A stretch of 43,893 nt of DNA from Chitinophagales bacterium (GTDB lineage Bacteria; Bacteroidota; Bacteroidia; Chitinophagales; UBA2359). The DNA is taken from positions 1-43,893 of the forward strand of contig JAEUUX010000033.1 of the NCBI GenBank assembly GCA_016787295.1, in the 5' to 3' direction. Below, in pieces: positions 1 through 8,126 of the stretch (position 1 is its first letter; each line of letters starts with the position of its first letter). The notes under the pieces are model-generated. The model was not told where the DNA came from and did not search any database. It saw only the letters and a program-made list of their open reading frames with translations. The translations under genes were made by a program, and so were the position numbers.

Positions 1-2
1 AA

Positions 3-149
3 GCTCAAGCGGAGCAAATTATGCGCAAAAGTATCCTTACATTCTATACCCACCTTCAATTACCAATTTTCCAAATAGCAGAGAAATTAGGACTGTCCGA
101 AGAACTTGTTCGCAATACCCTCATCAGCGAAAAAATTATACAAAAATAA
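3..149 (+). CDS. C-terminal fragment of unknown protein (cut by window edge)
   Basis: An open frame runs from the window edge to TAA at 147-149 and gives the last 48 residues of a protein. The visible part has a helix-turn-helix-like stretch ([16 protein letters not shown]) followed by a short basic tail. Similar tails end many Rpn/PD-(D/E)XK nuclease-transposase-like proteins, but too little is visible to decide, and other proteins with a sigma-like HTH tail are possible. It lies only 19 bp upstream of ahcY on the same strand. The start and most of the protein are outside the window. Confidence 0.5.
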   Translation, partial: AQAEQIMRKSILTFYTHLQLPIFQIAEKLGLSEELVRNTLISEKIIQK

Positions 150-168
150 AGTTAACAATTTAAATAAC

Positions 169-1488
169 ATGAACGTACCCGCCGTTGATTTATCATTACC
201 CTACAAAGTTAAAGATTTTAGTTTAGCTGAATGGGGACGTAAAGAAATTGAGCTTGCCGAAGCTGAAATGCCCGGGCTAATGGCTCTTCGTGCCGAATAC
301 AAAGGAAAAAATCCCCTTAAAGGCGCGCGCATTGCAGGTTGCTTACATATGACCATCCAAACCGCAGTGCTTATCGAAACACTCGTAGACTTGGGTGCCG
401 AAGTGCGCTGGTCTTCTTGCAACATTTTCTCTACCCAAGACCATGCCGCTGCTGCCATTGCCGCCGCAGGTATTCCCGTTTTTGCATGGAAAGGCATGAA
501 CGCCGAAGAGTTTGACTGGTGTATCGAGCAAACATTGTTCTTTGGTAGCACAGACCGCCCACTCAACATGATTTTGGACGATGGCGGAGATCTTACCAAT
601 ATGGTTCTTGATCAATATCCCGAATTGGTGCAACACATCAGAGGTATCAGCGAAGAAACAACCACAGGCGTACACCGTTTATATGAGCGTATGGCAAAAG
701 GCACTTTGTCACTCCCTTGTATCAACATCAACGATTCTGTAACTAAGTCTAAATTTGACAACAAATATGGTTGCAAAGAATCTTGTGTAGATGCTATTCG
801 CCGTGCGACCGATGTGATGATGGCAGGTAAAGTAGCTGTTGTAGCAGGCTATGGCGACGTTGGCAAAGGTTCTGCTGCGAGCCTGAAAGGTGCTGGTTGC
901 CGCGTGATTGTCACCGAAATAGACCCTATCTGCGCCCTACAAGCAGCTATGGACGGTTTTGAAGTAACAAGCATGGCAAAAGCTATCCCTCGCGCCGACA
1001 TCGTGGTGACTTGTACAGGCAACCGCGACATTATCACCGACCGCTACTTCCGTGCCTTGCGCGACAAAGCTATTGTCTGTAATATCGGTCACTTCGATAT
1101 CGAAATCGATATGGCTTGGTTAAACGACAACTATGGTGATACCAAAGTAGAAATCAAACCACAAGTCGACAAATATACCATCGATGGCAAAGATGTTATT
1201 ATCCTCGCCGAAGGTCGATTGGTTAATTTGGGTTGTGCCACAGGGCACCCAAGTTTTGTAATGTCCAACTCTTTCACCAACCAAGTATTGGCACAATTAG
1301 AACTATGGCAACACACGGATAAATACGAAAACAAAGTCTATATGTTACCAAAACATTTGGACGAAAAAGTAGCTCGTTTACATCTTGCCAAAATCGGTGT
1401 AGAATTGGAAGAATTAAGCGAAACTCAAGCCGAATACTTGGGCATTGCTGTAGAAGGTCCTTACAAACCTGAGTATTATCGCTACTAA
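169..1488 (+). CDS. ahcY: Adenosylhomocysteinase (S-adenosyl-L-homocysteine hydrolase)
   Basis: A cytosolic, NAD-dependent enzyme that splits S-adenosylhomocysteine into adenosine and homocysteine, removing the product inhibitor of methyltransferases. The protein is 439 aa, normal for the family. Visible hallmarks are the substrate-domain motif [15 protein letters not shown], the active-site region [13 protein letters not shown], the Rossmann NAD loop GYGDVGKG (residues 227-234) and the C-terminal KPEYYRY, which supplies the Lys and Tyr that close over NAD of the neighbouring subunit. The ATG at 169 was chosen over an in-frame upstream start because the upstream stretch overlaps the preceding gene and matches nothing in the family. 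A long imperfect hairpin and a strong terminator follow before mrp. Confidence 0.97.
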   Translation: MNVPAVDLSLPYKVKDFSLAEWGRKEIELAEAEMPGLMALRAEYKGKNPLKGARIAGCLHMTIQTAVLIETLVDLGAEVRWSSCNIFSTQDHAAAAIAAAGIPVFAWKGMNAEEFDWCIEQTLFFGSTDRPLNMILDDGGDLTNMVLDQYPELVQHIRGISEETTTGVHRLYERMAKGTLSLPCININDSVTKSKFDNKYGCKESCVDAIRRATDVMMAGKVAVVAGYGDVGKGSAASLKGAGCRVIVTEIDPICALQAAMDGFEVTSMAKAIPRADIVVTCTGNRDIITDRYFRALRDKAIVCNIGHFDIEIDMAWLNDNYGDTKVEIKPQVDKYTIDGKDVIILAEGRLVNLGCATGHPSFVMSNSFTNQVLAQLELWQHTDKYENKVYMLPKHLDEKVARLHLAKIGVELEELSETQAEYLGIAVEGPYKPEYYRY

Positions 1489-1530
1489 TAATTGTCTTTG
1501 TTAAAGTTGGTCATGATTTAGTTGTGTTTC

Positions 1531-1585
1531 GTCTAAAAAAATAAACTTTAGGTAGCAACAGCGCTACTAAACTTATTTTATAGAC
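1531..1585 (+). other. Long imperfect hairpin downstream of ahcY
   Basis: The arm starting GTCTA at 1531 and running to GGTAGC pairs imperfectly with GCTACTAAACTTATTTTATAGAC, which ends at 1585. About 20 base pairs form with small bulges, around a short loop (AACAGC region). No uridine run follows directly, so it may be a 3'-end stabiliser of ahcY mRNA rather than the terminator, which lies about 55 bp further on. Confidence 0.5.
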
Positions 1586-1637
1586 AAAATAAATCTGTTA
1601 GTCTACCAAAAAACAACAATAAAGACAATTTATCTCA

Positions 1638-1676
1638 AAACTGTTAGATTCATCACAGAATCTAACAGTTTTTTTA
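1638..1676 (+). terminator. Rho-independent terminator after ahcY
   Basis: A perfect 13-bp stem, AAACTGTTAGATT (1638-1650) with AATCTAACAGTTT (1659-1671), has an 8-nt loop and is followed by a T run. It separates ahcY from mrp, so the two are independent transcripts. Confidence 0.9.
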
Positions 1677-1687
1677 GTAAAAACACC

Positions 1688-1695
1688 TACCTTTG
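1688..1695 (+). promoter_or_regulatory. Bacteroidota -7 element TACCTTTG for mrp
   Basis: TACCTTTG matches the TAnnTTTG -7 consensus of the Bacteroidota primary sigma factor and sits 30 bp upstream of the mrp ATG, just after the ahcY terminator. No convincing TTTG -33 box is present 20 bp upstream. Confidence 0.6.
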
Positions 1696-1724
1696 CACAC
1701 CTAAAACCATACCATAACAATCGT

Positions 1725-2810
1725 ATGATAACAACAGAAGCCGTACTCAAAGCCCTTAGCTATGTTGACGACCCCGACCTTCACAAAGATCTTGTGACCC
1801 TAAACATGGTAGACAACATTGTTACGGGAGAGCATTTTGTGGGTTTTCGCCTCATATTAACAACGCCTGCTTGTCCGCTCAAAGATCAAATTAAACAAGC
1901 CTGCATCAATGCTATCCACTATTTTGTCGATAAAGAAGCGCGCGTAGAAGTGGAAATAACTTCGCGCATCACCAGCCAACGAGCAACTACCGACACCGTT
2001 TTAGCTGGTGTAAAAAACATTATCGCTGTAGCCTCTGGCAAAGGAGGAGTGGGTAAATCTACCGTAGCCGTTAATCTGGCATTAGGTCTTGCCAAACAAG
2101 GCGCTACAGTAGGTTTGATAGATGCAGATATTCATGGTCCATCTATTCCTACCATGCTCCACCTGCGAAACGCTCGTCCCTATGTGACCCAAACACCCGA
2201 AGGCAAACAACAAATCGTACCCCTCGAACAATATGGCATTAAAACACTCTCCATCGGCTTTCTTGCCGACGAACGACAAGCCATCGTTTGGAGAGGTCCG
2301 ATGGTGTCTTCTGCCCTGCGCCAATTTATTACTGACGCTGCTTGGGGAGAACTGGACTACCTCTTACTCGACCTGCCGCCGGGTACGGGCGATGTACACC
2401 TCACCTTAGCACAAATAGTACCACTCACAGGCGCTATCATCGTCACAACCCCACAAGATGTAGCCAAAGCCGACGTTATTAAGTCCATAGCCATGTTCCA
2501 GTTGCCACAAGTCAACATTCCCATTATCGGCATTGTCGAAAATATGTCTTATTTTATTCCGTCTGATATGCCCGACAAAAAATATTACATCTTTGGACAA
2601 GGAGCAGGCGAACAATTGGCACAAGAATACCAACTCACCCTATTGGCACAACTTCCCATAGAACCAAGCGTTGCCCAACGAAGCGACACAGGAGTGCCTG
2701 CGGTTATGGGCAATGACCACGTAGCCCAAACTTACCAAGACTTGGCACAAACCGTTGCTCGTTACATAGCTATTAAGAACGAACAAGTCTTATCGAACCA
2801 AAATACCTAA
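1725..2810 (+). CDS. mrp: Mrp/NBP35 family Fe-S cluster carrier ATPase
   Basis: A cytosolic P-loop ATPase (361 aa) of the Mrp/ApbC/NBP35 family, which carries and delivers iron-sulfur clusters. The N-terminal ~85 residues form a MIP18/DUF59 domain (YVDDPDLHKDLVTLNMV, with TTPACPLKDQI). The deviant Walker A, GKGGVGKST, is at residues 105-113, followed by the family motifs DADIHGPSIP and LLLDLPPGTGDVHLT. In many Mrp proteins the region after GIVENMS carries a CxxC that bridges the cluster; here it reads ENMSYFIPSDMPDKKYYIFG and has no cysteines, a variant I recall as usual in Bacteroidota. It is a single gene between its own promoter and a terminator-like hairpin. Confidence 0.93.
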   Translation: MITTEAVLKALSYVDDPDLHKDLVTLNMVDNIVTGEHFVGFRLILTTPACPLKDQIKQACINAIHYFVDKEARVEVEITSRITSQRATTDTVLAGVKNIIAVASGKGGVGKSTVAVNLALGLAKQGATVGLIDADIHGPSIPTMLHLRNARPYVTQTPEGKQQIVPLEQYGIKTLSIGFLADERQAIVWRGPMVSSALRQFITDAAWGELDYLLLDLPPGTGDVHLTLAQIVPLTGAIIVTTPQDVAKADVIKSIAMFQLPQVNIPIIGIVENMSYFIPSDMPDKKYYIFGQGAGEQLAQEYQLTLLAQLPIEPSVAQRSDTGVPAVMGNDHVAQTYQDLAQTVARYIAIKNEQVLSNQNT

Positions 2811-2831
2811 GCAATTTGTCGTATTGCTCAC

Positions 2832-2903
2832 AACTTCCAAAGAAACACACTTATTGCCTCCACGTGCATTCATGTTGATAGCCATTTCTTTGGAAGTTTC
2901 TTT
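2832..2903 (+). terminator. Large-loop inverted repeat after mrp
   Basis: A perfect 14-bp inverted repeat, AACTTCCAAAGAAA (2832-2845) and TTTCTTTGGAAGTT (2885-2898), is separated by 39 nt and followed by TCTTTTG. It is the likely mrp terminator, although the loop is unusually long. Confidence 0.55.
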
Positions 2904-2969
2904 TGACCATACCACACACATAACCTACTAATAGTCTACATCGTTTTTTTATATCTAAAATAATAACAC

Positions 2970-3485
2970 ATGGACATCAAAAATTGCCTACAAAGCGATA
3001 CCAATACTATTTTATCCTTGTATGAATCAGCTCGACAACTCCAAATCGCTAAAAAAATGGTTGTGTGGCCCCCATTTTCGGCAGCATCCATCGAAAAAGA
3101 AATCGACGAAAAGCGCCAATGGAAGCTATCCAATGAACAACAAATCGTTTGTAATTGGGCAATTACTTTTCAAGACCCAGAAATTTGGGAAACACGCGAC
3201 AAAGATGATGCCATTTACATACATCGCATCTGTACTCACCCACTATTTCGTGGGAACAGGTATATAGATACCATTGTGACTTGGGCAAAACAATATGCTA
3301 CTACCCTAAACAAACAATATGTCCGTTTAGATACGTTGGGAAACAATACCAACCTCATCAAACATTACACATCGGCAGACTTTCAGTTTTTGGGTATGTT
3401 TGAACTGACCAACACCCAAACACTTCCTAAACATTACCAAGACGAACCCAATTGCTGCCTTTTTGAAATCAATCTTTGGCAATAA
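2970..3485 (+). CDS. GNAT-family N-acetyltransferase
   Basis: A 171-aa protein with the general layout of GCN5-related N-acetyltransferases: an N-terminal helix pair (SLYESARQLQ), central strands, and a segment YIHRICTHPLFRGNRYIDTIVTWAKQYA. That segment corresponds to motif A, where acetyl-CoA pyrophosphate is bound after an R/Q-x-x-G-x-G/A-like turn (here FRGNRY). It is followed by VRLDTLGNN and HYTSADFQFLG, the typical motif B strand-helix. The substrate cannot be read from sequence. The gene stands alone; an inverted-repeat element begins 15 bp after its stop. The fold assignment is reasonable, the specificity unknown. Confidence 0.75.
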   Translation: MDIKNCLQSDTNTILSLYESARQLQIAKKMVVWPPFSAASIEKEIDEKRQWKLSNEQQIVCNWAITFQDPEIWETRDKDDAIYIHRICTHPLFRGNRYIDTIVTWAKQYATTLNKQYVRLDTLGNNTNLIKHYTSADFQFLGMFELTNTQTLPKHYQDEPNCCLFEINLWQ

Positions 3486-3500
3486 GTCTTGACCTTTGTT

Positions 3501-3967
3501 TATACTAAATTGAATACAGTATTCGGATTTTGTAAAATGTTGGCAGTCGAATAATTGCGGTCACAAAAAACACACATCTGCATACACTATTTTCGTCACC
3601 CGAAATAGTGCTGTTTCGGTCGTTGAGGCATGAAAATCACGGTTAAACAGACAAAAAAACGATAATTGCCTCCAACGATTGCCTACATTTTGTGGTAGCT
3701 AATGTCGAAAAACAGACAAAATGCCTACGATTTTCTTTGCTACCACAAAATTAAGCAAAGACCACAGCACAACGGACGAATCCACTCGAAAAAAGAACAC
3801 CCTTTTTGCTGCTTTTTTGGGTGAGCAAAAAAACAGAATCACCATTTGTCACTTACGATAATAGCATTTCGAGGAATGACAAATTGTCGTTAATTGATGT
3901 TACATTTGGGGACGAGTGCGTGACATCGTCTATTATCAAATCCGAAAAGTATTTTCAATTCAGTATA
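3501..3967. repeat. 467-bp noncoding element with ~30-bp terminal inverted repeats (MITE-like)
   Basis: The left end starts TATACTAAATTGAA and runs to CGGATTT at 3530. The right end, read on the minus strand, starts TATACTGAATTGAA at 3967 and runs to CGGATTT at 3938. About 24 of 30 positions agree. Inside are further inverted repeats: TTTTGTGGTAGC with GCTACCACAAAA, a CACTATTTTCG/CGAAATAGTG hairpin, and ATTTGTCA with TGACAAAT. No coding potential and no clear target-site duplication were seen. It fills most of the gap between the GNAT gene and the next terminator. Confidence 0.55.
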
Positions 3968-4008
3968 CATTTTACTTGAACCGCTTTTCTGTTATTCCCT
4001 AACATACC

Positions 4009-4045
4009 AAAGACTGCTTTCGCGAAGAAAGCAGTCTTTTATTTT
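4009..4045 (+). terminator. Hairpin terminator
   Basis: A perfect 13-bp stem, AAAGACTGCTTTC (4009-4021) with GAAAGCAGTCTTT (4027-4039), has loop GCGAA and is followed by TATTTTG. The orientation fits plus-strand transcription arriving from the GNAT gene through the inverted-repeat element. Confidence 0.75.
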
Positions 4046-4134
4046 GTAGTTTAAGTTTGTCTATATTTTTCATATCAAATACTACTGTTCTATTTTGGTT
4101 AAATAGTCCAATAATATAACGCATTATTTTTTTT

Positions 4135-4245
4135 GGGCGTTTCCCTGCGGGTCGGGCTGCTACGGGCTTCGCTTCGCTTGGTGCTGCGTTGCTCTCCGCA
4201 CTGGCTAACGCCACCCTCCGCATCCCTAACGCGCTTCGCCATTCG
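4135..4245 (-). repeat. Dispersed GC-rich repeat, copy 1 (subtype A)
   Basis: This copy reads on the minus strand from CGAATGGCGAAGCGCG to AAACGCCC. It contains GGCGTTAGCC and TGCGGAGAGCAACGCA self-complementary stretches. AT-rich flanks are conserved with copies 2 and 3, including TGCGTTAT and GGACTATT on one side and AAAAAATAACGA on the other, so the full unit is about 170 bp. Frames open across it, but their peptides recur only because the DNA recurs. Confidence 0.85.
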
Positions 4246-4359
4246 AACAAAAATGTCGTTATTTTTTTAGCCATAGAACCCGATTGTTGATACAACGCCA
4301 TGCCCATGCACCCATACCACAAAAACAGCTTTTTCCGACAAAATAGATAAAATAGAACA

Positions 4360-5349
4360 CTACTTAGTACCACGTCCACTACAATAAACACAAGTAACTT
4401 GTTCTTTAATGACCAAGAATCCTACCCCAACACAATGGTTACATAATTCATTTTTGCTGCCCTGCCCACCACAAACAGTGCAAATTTGGTCATTGACTTT
4501 ACCTGTGGTTGAACAATAATCACACGGAACAGCCATATTTTTTTTGCCTTTACAAACTTGGCAGCGTTGGGGTTTGGATTGAATAATTTTTTTTTCACCT
4601 TTGCATAAGGGACAGGCATTGGTGATGGCAGAAACATCGACATTGGTAGGCGATGTTGGAGGCGATTCGGTGCGAACAAGCGGAGTAGTTGCTGCGGGTT
4701 TGGTTTTGGGGGGAGAGGTGGTGATTGATGGCGGGGTAGAATTAGCGTTAGTTATTTTTCGCTGTGCTGCTGGTGTGGTGGATACAAAACCGGCTGTGGG
4801 CAATACAGTTGAGTTGTTAACTTTGGGTGTAGTGGGTTGTGTAGGCAAGGAATAAGGTGTTTCCCTATATTTTTTGAGTGCTGCTTTTATGGTATTAAAC
4901 AACATAAAAGTATGATAGCGAGCTTGGGTAGCGCTCATTAAGCTTTCATCTTTTTGTACCCAAGGCGTTTTACCATAACCAATCAAAAAACGTGAACCTT
5001 TTAAATTGGTCATTGTTTTGGGATAAATCAAATGCTCCTCTGCGCGCATAAACAAAGCTGTATCTACTGCTTCGACAGTAAAAACAACCGCATTATCCTC
5101 GTTAAATCGATAAAAAAAAGTGGCTTTGCTGCCTTGTCGCCAATCTATTGCATCAAGCATTGTATATCGTTGGCTACCAGCATCGTTTCGCAAAGTCTTT
5201 ATTTCATGGGCTTTTTGGTAAATTTGAAGGGTTTGTACCACTATTTTTTGTGCAGTTGGGGCAGGAATACCCCAATAAGCAACCATCTGTGCCATGCAAA
5301 ATTGAACCGATAAACAAGTTGTAAAAAGGTAAAGAAACCAGATTCTCAT
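4360..5349 (-). CDS. Secreted protein with C-terminal DnaJ-type zinc-finger-like cysteine repeats
   Basis: A 329-aa protein starting MRIWFLYLFTTCLSVQFCMAQ, a clear signal peptide; the ATG at 5349 is preferred to an upstream TTG because it starts at the signal. Residues ~25-160 form a domain I do not recognise. Residues ~165-235 are a Pro/Thr/Ser-rich linker. The last ~85 residues carry repeated C-x-x-C-x-G-x-G-like pairs (CPLCKGEKK, CQVCKGKKN, CDYCSTTGK, CTVCGGQGS, CNHCVGVGF, CVYCSGRGT), like the DnaJ central zinc finger. No J domain is present, and export of such a domain is unusual. It could bind zinc or act in disulfide-linked surface structure; that is inference. It is monocistronic. Confidence 0.75.
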   Translation of the reverse strand: MRIWFLYLFTTCLSVQFCMAQMVAYWGIPAPTAQKIVVQTLQIYQKAHEIKTLRNDAGSQRYTMLDAIDWRQGSKATFFYRFNEDNAVVFTVEAVDTALFMRAEEHLIYPKTMTNLKGSRFLIGYGKTPWVQKDESLMSATQARYHTFMLFNTIKAALKKYRETPYSLPTQPTTPKVNNSTVLPTAGFVSTTPAAQRKITNANSTPPSITTSPPKTKPAATTPLVRTESPPTSPTNVDVSAITNACPLCKGEKKIIQSKPQRCQVCKGKKNMAVPCDYCSTTGKVNDQICTVCGGQGSKNELCNHCVGVGFLVIKEQVTCVYCSGRGTK

Positions 5350-5487
5350 ATTAAACAAGTATTTGAGGTTAAAAATACGACATTTATTAGAAAATATCGA
5401 ATAACTTGCCGAACAATGGTAGCATAATTGGGCAAGCCATTAAAAAAAAATAAATTCATCATGTTTTAGCGAAATTTCGCTGGATTT

Positions 5488-5519
5488 TTTGGACAGTAGT
5501 ACAAAAAGTCGTAACTTTG
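5488..5519 (+). promoter_or_regulatory. Promoter TTTG-N20-TAACTTTG for pckA
   Basis: TTTG at 5488-5491 and TAACTTTG at 5512-5519 are separated by exactly 20 bp, the Bacteroidota -33/-7 arrangement. Transcription would start near 5527, giving a leader of about 110 nt before the pckA ATG. Confidence 0.75.
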
Positions 5520-5636
5520 CGGCAAAATTCACACACACCATTCCTTTTTGGTGATTGACCATATTTTTTTATCACGTCTACTTAATAGCCAGCGCTATTA
5601 TCTCACGCTTTATTGCCTAAAAAATCTGTTATATCC

Positions 5637-7268
5637 ATGCAACAACAATTTGGGATTAAAAACAACCATACCATTCAAAATTTGGAAGGTATTTCTCAAC
5701 CAACAGTATATTGGAATTTATCTGCCGCCGAATTGGCAGAACACGCTTTGAATAGTGGTGAGTGTATGCTTGCCGATTCAGGTGCGTTAGTGGTTGATAC
5801 AGGTGAATTTACAGGACGTTCGCCCAAAGACCGTTTTATTGTCAAAGATGCCAAAACTGCTGATAGCGTTCATTGGGGTAAAATTAACATTCCTTTCGAT
5901 GCCGACCAATTTGACCGTTTGCACGATAAGGTAGTTGATTTTCTGAACCAACAAAATGCTGTTTATGTGCGCGATGCTTTTGCTTGTGCTAACCCAGAGT
6001 ATCGTTTATCTCTTCGTTTGATAGCCGAAAAACCTTGGGAAGCCTTATTTGCCTATAATATGTTTATGCGTCCTACGGTGAGTGAATTGGAGCAGTTCCA
6101 AGCTGAGTGGACTATTTTAGCAGCTCCAACTTTTAGGGCTAATCCCGAAGTAGATGGCACACGCCAACACAATTTTGTGATAATCAATTTTACCAAAAAA
6201 ATGGTATTGATTGGAGGTACTGCCTACACAGGTGAAATCAAAAAAAGCATATTTTCTACCCTCAATTACCTTTTACCGCATGAACATGGCGTTTTGTCTA
6301 TGCACTGCTCCGCCAATGTAGGCGAAGGCGGTGATACTGCTTTGTTCTTTGGTTTGTCAGGAACAGGTAAAACAACCTTATCTGCTGACCCACATAGACA
6401 ACTGATTGGTGATGATGAACATGGCTGGTGCGACAGTTCCGTATTTAATTTTGAAGGTGGTTGCTATGCCAAATGTATCGACCTTACTAAAGAAAAAGAA
6501 CCACAAATTTACGATGCTATTCGCTTTGGGGCTTTGCTCGAAAATATCAATTTTTTCCCCAATACCCGCACGGTCAATTATGCTGATAGTAGCCGCACCG
6601 AAAATACACGTGTAAGCTATCCGCTGTATCACATCGACAATATTGTACCAACTTCGATGGCAAAACCGCCACAAAATATCTTTTTCTTGACTTGTGACGC
6701 ATGGGGAATTCTGCCGCCTATTTCTCGCCTCACACCCGAACAAGCCATGTACCATTTTATGTCGGGTTATACCGCCAAAGTTGCTGGCACCGAAAAAGGT
6801 ATTGTTGAACCTGTAAGCACTTTCTCTGCCTGCTTTGGCAATGTATTCTTGCCTTTGCACCCCGCACAATACGCAAGTATGTTGGGTGAAAAATTGCGAA
6901 AAGATAACATTTCTGTATGGTTAATCAATACAGGTTGGATTGGTGGCGAATATGGCAAAGGCGAACGCATTAAATTGTCATACACCAGAGCCATGATCAC
7001 AGCAGCGCTGCAAGGCGAACTTAATAGTGTATTGTATGATACAGACAACGTTTTTGGCTTACAATTCCCAACAACATGTCCTAATGTACCTTCCGAACTC
7101 TTGAATCCTCGCAATATCTGGACAGATAAAGAGGCGTATGATAGCGATGCTATTGAATTGGCAAAAGAATTTATTGAAAATTTCCAACAATATGCCGACC
7201 AAACAAGTCCCGAAATTATTGCAGCAGGTCCCAAAATTCGCCAAGCCGAAGACGTAGTAATGGCTTAA
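5637..7268 (+). CDS. pckA: Phosphoenolpyruvate carboxykinase (ATP)
   Basis: Cytosolic enzyme of gluconeogenesis (543 aa) that converts oxaloacetate and ATP to phosphoenolpyruvate, CO2 and ADP. Visible motifs are GEFTGRSPKDRF near the N-terminus (substrate-binding Arg), the P-loop GLSGTGKTT (residues 239-247), the metal/kinase motif IGDDEHGW, the EGGCYAK strand and RTENTRVSYP, which supplies the adenine and active-site contacts of the ATP-type family. The ATG at 5637 gives the usual MQQQFGI-like start; an in-frame TTG 24 bp upstream is less likely. It has its own TTTG-N20-TAACTTTG promoter and is followed by a long-stem hairpin. Confidence 0.97.
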   Translation: MQQQFGIKNNHTIQNLEGISQPTVYWNLSAAELAEHALNSGECMLADSGALVVDTGEFTGRSPKDRFIVKDAKTADSVHWGKINIPFDADQFDRLHDKVVDFLNQQNAVYVRDAFACANPEYRLSLRLIAEKPWEALFAYNMFMRPTVSELEQFQAEWTILAAPTFRANPEVDGTRQHNFVIINFTKKMVLIGGTAYTGEIKKSIFSTLNYLLPHEHGVLSMHCSANVGEGGDTALFFGLSGTGKTTLSADPHRQLIGDDEHGWCDSSVFNFEGGCYAKCIDLTKEKEPQIYDAIRFGALLENINFFPNTRTVNYADSSRTENTRVSYPLYHIDNIVPTSMAKPPQNIFFLTCDAWGILPPISRLTPEQAMYHFMSGYTAKVAGTEKGIVEPVSTFSACFGNVFLPLHPAQYASMLGEKLRKDNISVWLINTGWIGGEYGKGERIKLSYTRAMITAALQGELNSVLYDTDNVFGLQFPTTCPNVPSELLNPRNIWTDKEAYDSDAIELAKEFIENFQQYADQTSPEIIAAGPKIRQAEDVVMA

Positions 7269-7283
7269 TACCGAATATTAAAC

Positions 7284-7412
7284 ATGATGGTCTCAAAAGT
7301 CAATTTTATCATTATTTTAAATAAAAATTTATTTATAAATACCAGTAATTCTGTTTTTTATAAATAAAATAATTTACAATAAGATAATTTTTATGACTTT
7401 TGAGACCATCAT
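7284..7412. repeat. 129-bp nested inverted repeat downstream of pckA
   Basis: An 18-bp perfect inverted repeat, ATGATGGTCTCAAAAGTC (7284-7301) and GACTTTTGAGACCATCAT (7395-7412), encloses a second 12-bp pair, TTTATTTATAAA with TTTATAAATAAA. A T run follows the right arm (7412-7417). It may act as the pckA terminator or be a small MITE-like element; the interior is almost pure A/T. Confidence 0.7.
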
Positions 7413-7459
7413 TTTTTGTGGACAATTTTGCTGTAAAAAAAATAACGATATTGTTTGTT

Positions 7460-7570
7460 CGAATGGCGAAGCGCGTTAGGGATGCGGAGGGTGGCGTTAG
7501 CCAGTGCGGAGAGCAACGCAGCACCAAGCGAAGCGAAGCCCGCAGCAGCCCGACCCGCAGGGAAACGCCC
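7460..7570 (+). repeat. Dispersed GC-rich repeat, copy 2 (subtype A)
   Basis: The core, CGAATGGCGAAGCGCG to AAACGCCC, is nearly identical to copies 1 and 3. It is followed by the conserved tail ATGCGTTATTATCGGACTATT, reaching about 7602, and preceded by AAAAAAATAACGATATT. No real protein is encoded; frames on both strands are by-products. Confidence 0.9.
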
Positions 7571-7716
7571 AAAAAAATAAATGCGTTATTATCGGACTAT
7601 TTAAGCAAAATGGTATACTGCAATTTAGTTTATTTATTTTGACGACAAAAAAAACAATTGCCTCTCTAATGAAATACATCATCAAAAGGCAATTTGCAAG
7701 AAAAGTAAACACAAAA

Positions 7717-7960
7717 AAGAGCTTAATAAGCTCTTCCTTGATTTAACCCAAATTTTTTATTTATATGATTTTAAAGTGAAAGAGCCGCAAGTTGTGCGGC
7801 TCTTTTTTTTAACCAAACCCTTAAAATTATCTCAAATGAAAAAAAACTTTTTTATAAAAGAGCCGCAATCTCTACGGCTCTGATACCAAACCCTTTAAAA
7901 TTCTCTATGAAAAAAACATTTTTTTTTATTGAAAGAGCCGCATCACTACGACTCTTTTTA
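7717..7960 (+). repeat. Tandem hairpin repeats, ~77-bp period (3 clear units plus 1 diverged)
   Basis: Hairpins AAAGAGCCGC..GCGGCTCTTT start at about 7779, 7856 and 7932. Each is followed by ACCAAACC, and in the first two units then by an ATGAAAAAA-containing AT-rich stretch, so the whole unit is repeated. A weaker relative, AAGAGCTTAATAAGCTCTT at 7717-7735, precedes them. Units 1 and 3 end in T runs and resemble intrinsic terminators; unit 2 does not. They sit between pckA and a convergent secreted-protein gene. Confidence 0.75.
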
Positions 7961-8126
7961 ACCAAACCTTTTAGATTTTAAATTATTTTAATTGCTGTCG
8001 TCTTACGTTTTTGTCTTACGCACTGTATTAATCAATAACTGTGCCAAAAACAAGAAAAAGCTCAAAAAATGCAAAGAAATCATTTAGTTTTAGTCAAAAA
8101 AATCAAAAAATATTCTCCTCAATTTC

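Noticed and set aside
1531-1676. SAH riboswitch linked to ahcY
   Set aside because: The structures lie downstream of ahcY, and no conserved SAH-aptamer core was recognised.
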